This document shows, in pieces, positions 12,001 through 22,142 of a stretch of DNA of 64,000 bases. Location: NCBI GenBank assembly GCA_016858145.1, contig JAEHOE010000170.1, positions 62,001 through 126,000 of the forward strand, read 5' to 3'. Origin of the DNA: Edaphochlamys debaryana. Lineage: Eukaryota > Chlorophyta > Chlorophyceae > Chlamydomonadales. A program made the position numbers and the translations under genes. The notes below the pieces were generated by a model. That model worked only from the letters and a program-made list of their open reading frames with translations, searched no databases and was not told where the DNA came from. The first letter of the stretch is position 1. The number at the start of each line of letters is the position of its first letter.

Positions 12001-15000
12001 TCCTTCCTGCCCCCCTCACAAGGTCACGAACAGGATGGCGGTCATGATGGCGCCACGGAAGCCGCGGGCCATGAGCATCACCATCATCACGCCTGGGGGG
12101 GGGGGGAGGAGAGACGGACCGTGGGGTGAGTGGCTGTGGGGATCCGCGCCCAACTACATTTTGATGCTGCCCCCGCTCCCCCTCTTCTCCCGCCCTTTGC
12201 CTCCCCCAGCCCTGCGCGCCTCTTGCCTCCCCCCTTTGCCCCCCCCCTCACCCCCCATGATGCCCAGCCACAGCGAGCCGCTGCGCATCCTCATCTTGGT
12301 GATGCAGGCGTAGTTGGGGGAGGCGGGGCCCACGTTGGGGGGGTTGAGCTGGCCGTTGGCGCCGATGGAGCAGACCTGTTGGTAAGAGGGGGGGGGGGAG
12401 GGGGGAAAGGGGAGGGGAGGAAGAGGGGAGGAAGAGGGGAGGAAGAGGGGAGGGAGGGTGTGGAAATGTGGAAGCGCTCGAACCTGTCGTCGTTCGTGCT
12501 TATTCATTCATTGGAGGGGTGCACCAGGATCAGGACAGGGGCCAGGGTCAAGGCGGCTCGGCTCGAACCAGTACGGCTTGTACGGCAGTGTGCAGTATGG
12601 TGTGTCGTACCCATTATACCTTGGATGTGTCCTGGATGATGTACATGGGCGCGCGGTCCTCCACCGGGCAGCCCGCCAGCGTGACCAGGGTTGCAGGCTC
12701 GAACGCCACCAGGCCGATACTGGGGGGAGGGCGGGGGCAGGGTAGGGGAGGAAGGGGGGATCAAACGTCCCTCTTCGTTTACTTGTGCCTCCCTTGCCGG
12801 GGCCCACCGCCGCCCTTCCACCCCACCCTGGCCCGTGGCTTGTTGCTGGAGGCCCGTGGGGGCCAGGCAGCGCGCCCGCACGTGGGATGCACACGCACCG
12901 CCCGCGCAAGACCCCTAACTCTTCAGTTCCCCCTCCCCACCCGCTTCTCCTCCCCCTCGAGGGATGAGCAGCTCCGCCCCCCCCGTCCCCACAGCCCCCC
13001 CTTAACGTGCACCAACTTCGCCTCCACCCATTCTTCCCCCCCGCCCGGCCCCCCTTCCCCCCCTCCCCACCCGTTGCTGGTCTGCAGGCCGATAAAGGCC
13101 AGGAAGAGGCCGATGCCGCCAGAGGTGGCCAGCATGATGCACTTGGGAACCACCTGCGGTTGGCGGTTGGTGGTTGAGCGGTTGACGGTTGGCAACGGGA
13201 CGTCGGGTTCCTAACCGTGCGTGGGTGGGCTGATCCACGCGCTCCACGGGGAGCAAGGTTAGCAAACGCATGAGCGCACGCACCAGGTTGATCTTGGCGC
13301 GCAGGCCCGTCACGGCAATGACTACGAAGATCCAGCCCTCGATGAAGCACGCGGACAGGGCCTGTACGGCAGCGAGGGAGGCAGGTCAAGGCAGGGGATT
13401 ACAGGGTTTTGGTGCCCTCCTGCCTGTTCTCCCCTAAGCTTCTCCGTACGCTAGTCCTTCCCCACGGGCCCGCCCCCCTACGGCAGGCCTCCCCATACCA
13501 CGGCACCTGGCGAGACCCTTTCCTCCGCCCTGCTGCCTCCTCCCCCCCCCCCCCCACACCTGGCCGTACGTGAGCATGCCGCCGGAGCCGAAGAAACCCA
13601 CCACCGTGTACGTGCTGGGGGGGAAAGGTGAGGGGGGAAGGGCCCAGGGTTCGTTTCAGCACGTGCACACCTACTACACCACATTACGTGCTGGGGGGGG
13701 GGGGGAGTTGGGGAAGCAAGGAGGGTGAAGGGCTGCCCCTACCGCTGTGCACCCACAAGAATGCGATGCCCCCCCCCCTGCGCCCCTCCCCTCCCCACCC
13801 CTGTGTCCCACTCACAAGAACGCGTTCATGCCCATCCCCGGGGCTACACCAAAGGGTAGGTTACCCATGAGGCCCTTTGGGATGGGGGTGCAGGGGGAAG
13901 GGGAAGGCGGGGGGCACACCAAGGGCAGAATACCCGTGGGGTTGACCCGTGGGGTTGACCACGCTCGCTCCCCCTCGCCTAGCCACAGGACGGAAAATCT
14001 GCTGACCAGCGTTCCCGCTTAGTAATTCTGTTCTCCCTCCACTCTTCCCCCTTGCCGCCTCTCTTCCTTCTCTCTCCAATTCTCCGAGAATCACCCCCCT
14101 CCCGCCCCCTCCCCGCGCTGTCCTCACCACTCCCCCACCACTCCCCCTCTCTCCCCGCCTCTCCCCCCCCCCTCACCATGAGCACGCAGGCGGCGAAGGT
14201 GGAGGCGGCGGTGGCGGTGACCATGGAGCGCTTGACCTCGGCCTGGGGGGGGGGGGGGAAGAGCGGGAGCGGGGGGGGAGGGCGTGTGTGTATGGGCGCG
14301 TGCGCACGGGGCCCGTCGGCACTGCTGGCGTGGCGGTGACCATGGAGCGCTTGACCTCGGCCTGGGGCGGAGGCGGGGGGGAAGGGCGTGTGCATGCACA
14401 GCGCGAGAGCGGGTGCGTGGCGGGTGAAAGCGCTTCATGAAAGTGTACGGAGGACGCCCGATATGCCGTACATCCCCCGTGTGTGTATTGCCTCACCACG
14501 CAGGCCATGTAGCCGGGGTCGAACCCCTGGCCAGTGCCGAACATGCATCCCGGCTCGCCTGCATTCAGGAGGGGGGGCGAGGATAGAAGGATGGGTGAAC
14601 GCCAAACTTCGAGACCCCAGGTCACCGAACCCTAAAAGCCTTGGACGGCGTGCCAGGGCGATTGACGACCCGCTATCGGGCGACGTCGCCGGCCGTCCGT
14701 GGCTGATATGTGCAGGACGCAGACGACGGACGGACGCAGGGGGCAGGACTTGGGAGTCGACTCGGGAGTGACCGAACACAATGTGCGTCCCTCCCACCTG
14801 TGTTGACGGAGCAGTCGTTGACGGTGCAGGGGCCGCCCGTGTCGGCCACGATGGCGCCATTGACGGCCAGGATGTAGGCCCTGGGGGGTTGGTGGGGAGG
14901 CAGGGGAAGGAGCGAGGCAGCAGCGAGGGGCAGACGGGCGGCGGAGCCGCGGAGGTCGGGGACCGCCAGGACGTCGGCCGGCGGGAGGGGGCGGGCGCGG

Positions 15001-15698
15001 GGCGGCGGGTGAAGCGGCTTCACGCACATGGCAGCCCGCTGGGCATGTTATGCAGTATGGGACGCGGAGGGTGGTGGCGCGGAGGGTGGAGGCGCGGCGA
15101 GCTGGGCAGACGGGGTCGGCCTCAGTGGGCATGGTTGCGTTCGCACTACTCACATTGTCAGGAAGGTTACGGTGCCGGCGCGCAGCTCCTGCGTGAACTT
15201 GCTCTTGCGCTCCTTTAGCAGGAAGAAGCGCCCAACCTGCAGCGAGGCGTGCAACGAGAGGCCTCGGCGATGTGGCGGTTGCAATCGTAATGCGCGCCTG
15301 CTGCAAGGCCGCAGGTCGGGGCCCACACGGGCGCTGAGAGCTTAGACCAGCCACTCAGGAGGTGCTTAGACTGCACAAAACGGAGGGCGCGGGCCCGCGG
15401 CGGGCCCTGCTCCTGTAGTAGCGACTCGCGCCACCACCACGCACGCACTCAAAACGGCGAGGTCGCCGACCGCCGAAGCGCGAGCAAGGCCCAGCGACAT
15501 CCCCGCGCTCGAGTCAACGCGCGCCCTTTGGCCGCCCAACTCCCACGTGGATGCGCGTGCGGTTGCCGGGCAATTTCGGTTCGCGCCTCGGCGGGTCTAT
15601 CTCACCGTGCTGCTCTCGACAACATGGTTAAGGTGGTCCAGAGGCCCAACGAAGTACTTTTCGGTCCACGTGGAGGCGCGTTCTGGCACTTCCGCCAT
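9044..15698 (-). CDS. AzgA/AZG-type adenine-guanine permease (NCS2)
   Basis: Membrane purine transporter of the azaguanine-resistance type; known relatives import adenine, guanine or hypoxanthine by proton symport. Exons (-): 15698-15606, 15236-15154, 14880-14798, 14558-14497, 14242-14177, 13874-13816, 13614-13560, 13361-13284, 13153-13071, 12719-12620, 12375-12252, 12092-12020, 11918-11819, 11548-11392, 11142-11069, 10862-10749, 10561-10426, 10150-10082, 9905-9811, 9579-9448, 9163-9044. All phases close, giving about 651 aa. Family landmarks in order: [68 protein letters not shown], and [20 protein letters not shown]. The last two exons add about 80 residues beyond the usual AZG end: a charged coiled-coil segment ([19 protein letters not shown]) and a Ser/Asn-rich tail. 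A poly(A) signal lies at 8030. Splice-junction duplications sit in two introns. Confidence 0.93.
11701..11851 (-). repeat. Duplicated exon end and 5' splice site in the permease
   Basis: The real exon end (DYFKKVVQ then GTGGGC) at 11809-11851 is repeated 108 bp downstream in the intron at 11701-11742, with donor intact. Confidence 0.9.
14177..14370 (-). repeat. Duplicated 3' splice site and exon start in the permease
   Basis: The acceptor and first codons ([11 protein letters not shown]) of the exon starting at 14242 are repeated about 119 bp upstream in the preceding intron, at about 14325-14366. The upstream copy has its own C-rich tract and CAG. Confidence 0.9.
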
Positions 15699-16894
15699 TT
15701 TGCACGCGAGCGAGGCAGCGGCTTCACAAGCGTACCGGGGTCCGTATGCGCAATTTGAAGTGGAGCACCTGTATAGCGATAACCAGCTCCGGCCGCACCC
15801 GAAACACGGGAAAACAGGATTGGAGGAACGCGCCTAGGGTTTGCAGTACTTTCATCAGACTCGCGTAACTTCAAGGCGTGCTGATTGCGTATGTTGGTGG
15901 AAGTAAGAACAGGCTGCAACGCGTGGAGCAGAGCGTGGTTCCCGAAGCCCTTGGGCGTCGCGGTGCGCTGGGGCGCTTTCCTTGTCGCTCTGGGGTTGTC
16001 GCAAGTCGCTGTTACCTGGCATGTGTGCTCTGCTTGTGCCGCCGACTTGGGAACGCTTTTGGTTTCGGAAAGTGGTTGCCCGCCCTTGGCTTCGCTCCGC
16101 TTTCTGGCCCGGTCCTGGCTTGGCCTTACTAGTGCTCCCAGAATCGAGGAACCGTCGCGGTCTGGCGTGTCGGCGGGAGTGTTGCAGCGAGTAATGTATC
16201 AGGATTCCCACCATGCGCTGACCACGCTGACTTCTGGCGCGATGGCAGCGCCACGTTGCGTGAGCGATGGACTCGTCTGTACGCTTGCTATCCATCCGAA
16301 AGGTGGCCCCGCCATGCCACGGACACGCCCCCCCGCCGCACTCCCCGAGTTCCCCTTCAATTGCGGAGCGCGCCGCTCTCGCCCCAGCGCCTCCCCGCCT
16401 TCGCGAGTTCCCCTTCAACGCCCAGCAGCCTCGCCGCCCCGCCTCCGAATAGTAACTTGGACCCAAATTGCGGAATGTACTTTCGTTGTTCTCGTCAAAC
16501 CCTCGCAACAGCGCCGCACCGCGCAGACGGGACTTCCTTGCATATCCACACAATTATATTCATATCCACACATTGAAATATGTACCAAACGGACTAGTGC
16601 AACACTCATCGGGCTACGGCAGCAACTATGCGAGGGGGTCCCTAACTCTGCGCGACCCCCTTCCAAACACGGTCCGCACATGTTCGCGCTGAGGGGACAA
16701 TTATTCCCGATCTCAGCTTTTCAGTTTAGGGAACAAGAGGCTTTAGCTTGTGCCATCGCTGTATGGGCGTGGGATACGAGTTCACTGATGGCTCCATGAC
16801 CCCGCCCAGGGGGCAGGCAGCTCCAACGGAACCCAAGGCAAAGTACCAGCCTTGACGCCTAGCCAGCTCAATGCATTCAAACTACGCACAGCGC
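15699..16894. other. Intergenic: permease promoter side and a dispersed repeat copy
   Basis: Between the permease start and the stop of the next - strand gene. No supported gene. Positions about 16590-16802 belong to a dispersed repeat family also seen at about 21600-21785. Confidence 0.6.
16590..16802 (+). repeat. Dispersed repeat, copy 1
   Basis: About 200 bp resembling 21600-21785 along most of its length. Shared landmarks are ATCGGGCTACGG..GCAACT, ACATGT and CTTGTGCCATC..GTATGGGCG..GTGGCTCCA-like stretches. A shorter inverted copy lies at about 19790-19890. Probably a small non-autonomous element. Confidence 0.6.
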
Positions 16895-19800
16895 TTACGC
16901 TGGCACGACACGTGCCTCCTGCCTTACGGCACGCCGCCACCGCACCGCGACCACGGCCCCCACAGTCACCAGTGCCACGCCAGCCACTCCGCACACAACG
17001 CCCACAACCACCACGACCGGCGAAGTGCCGCGGGAGGCGACAAAGACCTCACCCTCTCCCTCCTGGGTCTGAGTGACTTGGGGGCTTGCCGTCCCGTTGA
17101 AGTCGGACGTGAACAGAGAGTCACCGCTGGCCACGCCCGAACCAACACCTTCCGTCAGTGTTGCGCCTCCGCTAGAACCATCGGCGCTGATGTCTGACGT
17201 CCCTGTGACCGGATCCTCCTTGGAAGCTGTACCTGCCGATGAGCAGAGGTAGGAACCTGAAGGTTGAGTCTCCAATCATCAAGCCAATCGGGTGTGGACC
17301 AAGCGAGAGGCGCTAGCGGAGAAATCGGCAAAAACAAGGACCTTATCACTGATCCGCAGACTAAGACACTCACCAGTAGCCGCGATGATCTTCGGCGGCG
17401 AGGGCGGCGAGGGCGGAACAGGTCTGCGCGGCGGTGCAGGCGGGGACCTAGGATTTGGAGGCGCAGGTGGGGACCTTGGCTTCGGAGGCACAGGCGAGGA
17501 CCTGGGCTTGGGAGGCGCAGGCGGAGACCTGGGCTTGGGGGGTGCAGGCGAGGACCTGGGCTTGGGGGGTGCAGGTGGGGACCTGGGCTTGGGAGGCGCA
17601 GGCGACGACCTCGGCTTTGGAGGCACAGGCGGGGACCTGGGCTTTGGAGGTGCAGGCGACGACCTGGGCTTGGGGGGTGCAGGCGACGACCTCGGCTTTG
17701 GAGGCACAGGCGGGGACCTGGGCTTTGGAGATGAAGGCGACGACCTGGGCTTGGGAGGCGCAGGCGGAGACCTGGGCTTTGGGGGTGCAGGCGAGGACCT
17801 GGGCTTGGGGGGTGCAGGTGGGGACCTGGGCTTGGGAGGCGCAGGCGACGACCTCGGCTTTGGAGGCACAGGCGGGGACCTGGGCTTTGGAGGTGCAGGC
17901 GACGACCTGGGCTTGGGGGGTGCAGGCGACGACCTCGGCTTTGGAGGCACAGGCGGGGACCTGGGCTCTGGAGGTGCAGGCGACGACCTGGGCTTGGGAG
18001 GCGCAGGCGGAGACTTGGGCTTTGGAGGCGCAGGCGGAGACTTGGGCTTTGGAGGCGCCGGGCGCTTTGGCGGCGCAGGTGCGGGCGGGGGCCTGGGCGT
18101 TGGAGGCGCCGGGCGCTTTGGCGGCGCAGGTGCGGGCGGGGGCCTGGGCGTTGGAGGCGCCGGGCGCTTTGGCGGCGCAGGTGCGGGCGGGGGCCTGGGC
18201 GTTGGAGGCGCTGGGCGCTTTGGCGGCGCAGGTGCGGGCGGGGGCCTGGGCGTTGGAGGCGCCGGGCGCTTTGGCGGCGCAGGTGCGGGCGGGGGCCTGG
18301 GCGTTGGAGGCGCCGGGCGCTTTGGCGGCGCAGGTGCGGGCGGGGGCCTGGGCGTTGGAGGCGCCGGGCGCTTTGGCGGCGCAGGTGCGGGCGGGGGCCT
18401 GGGCGTTGGAGGCGCCGGGCGCTTTGGCGGCGCAGGTGCGGGCGGGGGCCTAGGCGTTGGAGGCGCCGGGCGCTTTGGCGGCGCAGGTGCGGGCGGGGGC
18501 TTGGGGCTCGCGGTAGGGGTTGGTCGCGGCGTGGGGGCGGATGGGGGCTTGGATGGTGGCAAGAGCTTGGGGGGTAGCAGTGCAGGTGGGGACGGGTAAG
18601 CTGGCTGGTGAGGACGAGGCCTGCCGGAGGGGCAGACGGGTCAGCAATCAAGAGTTGACATAAGATCAGGAGGCGCACGTGCTGCTAGTGATATGGTTTG
18701 GAAATCCATTGCTCATGACCTACTGAACGGGAGACGGGGGTCTGGGCGACGGCGTCCTGGGCTTGAGCGGTGGCAATGATGTGACCGGAGGGTTGGGGCT
18801 CGTGGCAGCGGGCGGTGATGCCAGCTCATCTGCATCCAGCAAAGTCGACTATCAGAGTTTAAGCAGCTCCCTTCGATCTGAAAAGCAAGCACGCGTAGCA
18901 AACACACTTTTCCTGCTTACCGCCATCGCCCCACGCCGTGAGGCTCCACTCCTTGACCCAGCCAACATTTACGCCTCGGAAGGGTCCGTCAGCAACCTAC
19001 ACGGTTGAGTTCCGGGCAGGTTTAGCTCATGTGCAATAAGCGGTGAGGGTTATCAGGCATCAAGTGGTACATGTGTACGACCACGCAATGCTTTGTGGCA
19101 CCTGAGGAACTCTGCTCGCTGCTACGACACAACAGTCCGTGCGCACGCACCTCCAGAGTCCATGTAGTGCCTGCCAGCGGGATGGATGGTCCATCCAGCA
19201 GCGGCAATACTGAGCTGAGGGGCTGCACAGGCTTGTAGGCACCAGAAGGGATCGGGTCACCGGGACCCACAACTGGCACTCCCTTTGCTGCCGCGTCGCT
19301 GAAGGTGTAGTTGCCGAAATCAAACGTGCCCCGGCTTCGTACAGAAGAGTCATAATAGTCCTCGAAGTAATCGTAGTATGGGCCTCCTTCAATGGCAGTT
19401 TCGCCCCTGTTGTTGTAGCCATACCTGCCGATGCCCCCAGCACGATCAACGAGTGTCAACTTGGGGCCCGTCCAGAACTGGGTTGGGGGTTGCAGTTTGA
19501 TGGTGACGTCATTGGCGATTGGGTGATACAGGCGGACTGTGACCGTGAATGCTTTGAGCCGCTTGATGGGACAGGCCACGTGCACGTCGATAGATGACGT
19601 CAGGGGGGGGGGACCATCGAAGATCCTTCCGCCGTATCTTTCGTTCAAGTCCAGGCTCACAGAGTTGCAGCGCAGAAGCTCGCCTGCAGCAGGTGTAGCG
19701 GCAGGTGGTGGCAGCAATGGCAAGGTTAGGCAGGCTTGCCATGATGGGCGTCATGGCGCCCCTGGGCGTGACCCAGGGCCGAAAGGGGGGGCTCACACCG

Positions 19801-20844
19801 GGTTCCCCGCATCATGTATGGGCGTCATGGAGCCACGCGGAAACGTGGCCTTCACGCCCGCTCCACGATGCCACAAGCTATAATCTGCTTCTCCCTACAC
19901 CGTGCCGTTAATTGAGAGAGGGAACGCAGATACGCCCGGCGCGACCTCAATTGTCAGGACGCGCGCGGTCGCACCAACGCGTACCCATAGCCTGCGGAGG
20001 ACGTAATTATTTTATAGAGTTCATCTGCAAGGCAAAGCTAAGAGCGAGGTTGTTCTGTCAAGTTTGCGCGCGCGGATGACCCGGCGGTAGACGCGGTGCC
20101 GACTTCCGTCAAACGCCATACAAACATCGATCAAGTCGAACCGTGTACGTTATTTCTGTTCAGCGTGTAGGGAGACGAAGTCGCACGTCATCGCAGGTCG
20201 GTGTGGCGTGTTTCGCCCCGCGTCCATCGATCCTTCAACCCGCGATACCCCCTCCGCCCACTTCCCCCCCCCCGCTGTGAGCGCGCCGCACCAGCGTCCT
20301 CCACTGTCGCACTCTGACCTTCATCCCTTGCCAACTTCAAGTTCGCATTGTGGACGATACCCAGTCGGGCGCGCTCGGTTACATGAAACTGCTGGGAAAG
20401 TGAAGCACACCTATCCATTGGCTGGGAACCAAACTCAGCTGGCCAGGGACTGTGAATGTATTATGTTCTGCCACGCAATGCGGCCCCCTGCGGCCCAGAG
20501 TGGGCCCACTAACGGCCGTCAAGGCCGAGCGACCCGACTTCGGTGCGCAACGCGACGACAGCTTTGCAGCGACAGGTACAGCCGGTTGCTCAATGTGACG
20601 CCACATTGATGGGGTGGACGCGCACTGCTGATATTGAATGTGCTGGCGAGTTTGGCAGCGAGTTTCGTCGGCCGCACGCACTACACGCACCCGCCCACGG
20701 ACTACGCTTGCGGCAAACAAGAATACAACGCCAGCATGGTGCAGGTGCTCTTGACCAGATAGGCTTACCCGCGCTCGTGCCAAGAAGGAAGAGAGTTACC
20801 AGGACGGGCACAAGACCAACTTTGACTCGTCGGCTGTCGCCCAT
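16895..20844 (-). CDS. P/Homo-B-domain, Pro-rich stalk, single-pass membrane protein
   Basis: Exons (-): 20844-20769, 19683-19151, 18996-18921, 18829-18724, 18620-17374, 17232-16895; phases all close, about 791 aa. Exon 1 encodes a signal peptide (VGLVPVLVTLFLLGTSA). Exons 2-3 hold a P domain of the kind that follows subtilisin-like proprotein convertase domains, with FTVTVRLYHPIANDVTIKL, GTFDFGNYTFSDAA, TTWTLE and WVKEWSLTAWGD. The long exon encodes a stalk with about nine copies of a 17-residue PAPAPPKRPAPPTPRPP unit and many PPAPPKPRS units, probably hydroxyproline-rich in the wall. The last exon ends in a Val/Gly-rich TM segment and a basic tail (RWRRAVRQEARVVPA). No peptidase domain is seen. 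Likely a cell-surface protein; the P domain may be an adhesion module. Intron 1 (1.1 kb) carries a dispersed repeat. Confidence 0.85.
18050..18510 (-). repeat. Coding 51 bp minisatellite in the Pro-rich stalk
   Basis: About nine nearly identical 51 bp units encode the 17-residue PAPAPPKRPAPPTPRPP repeat. The unit is a multiple of three, so copy number can change without frameshift. Confidence 0.92.
19790..19890 (-). repeat. Dispersed repeat, short inverted copy
   Basis: On the - strand the segment reads CTTGTGGCATC..GGGCGTGAA..CGCGTGGCTCCATGAC, matching the 3' half of the copies at 16590 and 21600. It lies in intron 1 of the P-domain gene. Confidence 0.55.
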
Positions 20845-22142
20845 CGCCAATCAAGTTAGCCAAGTCCCCTACAGGTGTTGCTGTCGGTATTGTGTTGTAT
20901 GTCACTGTCGATGTATTGTGTTGTTACAAGGGTGGCTGGGCCGAGTAGTCCTCGGCGGTGGCTGGGCCACGCGCGTTTGCAAGGTGCTCGGTCTGGTATG
21001 TACGTGTGTGTATGTAATTAAAGCCGCTGATCGGATGGAGCCACGCGTCGCTTGTTATGGCTGGGGGCAGAGCGAGGCACCACGCATCCATGGCCGAGCA
21101 AGGGTACATGGGGTTTACGCAAGTTTGTTCGCCCACGCGCGTGGCCTTCACTTGAAGGCGTTACGTAGGGCTCGACTCCTGAACGCAAAAAATACAGGCG
21201 GTAAGCTTTCGACGGTCTGAACTACTGGGAGGAACGAATGAACGAACGGCGGCGGGGAGGGAGGAAAGGGCGGGGGACAGACGGTTGCCAGACTGTACCG
21301 AATGGATTTTGTGGCCTTTCATTGGCCCTGCATGTGGGGCGGGGGCGGGGGCAGGGAACGGGAGGCGGGGGTCGCGCGGATGGCGGGTTCGTGCATCGAG
21401 GCCCTCGGCGCTGAGTCGCGTGGCATAGAAATAGCTTCGCCCAACCTAGCAAGCCGCACGGGCTTGAGCTTTGGTGGGGCAGGGGGCGTGGCGAAGATGG
21501 TCGCAAAAAGGATTCCAACGCCAATCAACGCGCCGCGACATAGTGTCAACTAATTTTTCGATCGCGCAAAATTGACGGAACGTGTTCACCTCAATGCAGT
21601 ATAATAGACAAGTGCGGAAGTCATTGGGCTACGGGTGCAACTCTTTCCAAACATGTCACGCCGAAACGGACCTGAATGGAACTTTACCCGATACCAGCGT
21701 GACATTTTAGCAATACGCAAGGCAAAACTTGTGGCATCACGGTATGGGCGCGAAAAGCAAGTTCGCGCGTGGCTCCAGGACACGGTGCACAGCCGCGACC
21801 GCGCAGGACCGCGAGCACCTCCTCGCAAGAAAGGACCGTCGCATCAATTGCGTCTCAGAGCAGGCGGTTGCAGACCCGATTCTGGCAGAGCATGCGCACC
21901 GCTCTATCTCCAGGGCTCTCCCGCAACCTCGGCTGCGCTCTGGTGCCCCGCTCCTCGCCGCAACCCCGCCCCTCGCTCCTTGCCCCTGGCCAGGTACGGT
22001 CCGCCTCCCCCCCCCCTACCCCCGGTCGCTATGCCCTGGCTCCCCAAGCAGACGGCCTCCCGTGGCTCCAGACAGGAATTGCCTGACACAACTTGGTTGT
22101 CTGTGCTTCGCTTGATGTTGTTGATAACCCTTGCCCTGAGTG
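20845..22142. other. Intergenic region with a dispersed repeat
   Basis: Upstream of the P-domain gene. It holds the dispersed repeat copy at about 21600-21785. Open frames here have no recognisable protein, and the longest + strand one (21635-22231) crosses the repeat. Nothing else supported. Confidence 0.5.
21600..21785 (+). repeat. Dispersed repeat, copy 2
   Basis: Counterpart of 16590-16802 in the same orientation, next to the Helitron remnant. It ends in CGCGTGGCTCCAGGACA. Confidence 0.6.

Noticed and set aside
17292..18599. 435-codon Gly-rich open frame on the + strand (GGAGGDLGFGG type)
   Set aside because: It is the antisense of the Pro-rich stalk. The - strand reading splices in phase to a signal peptide, P domain and TM segment.
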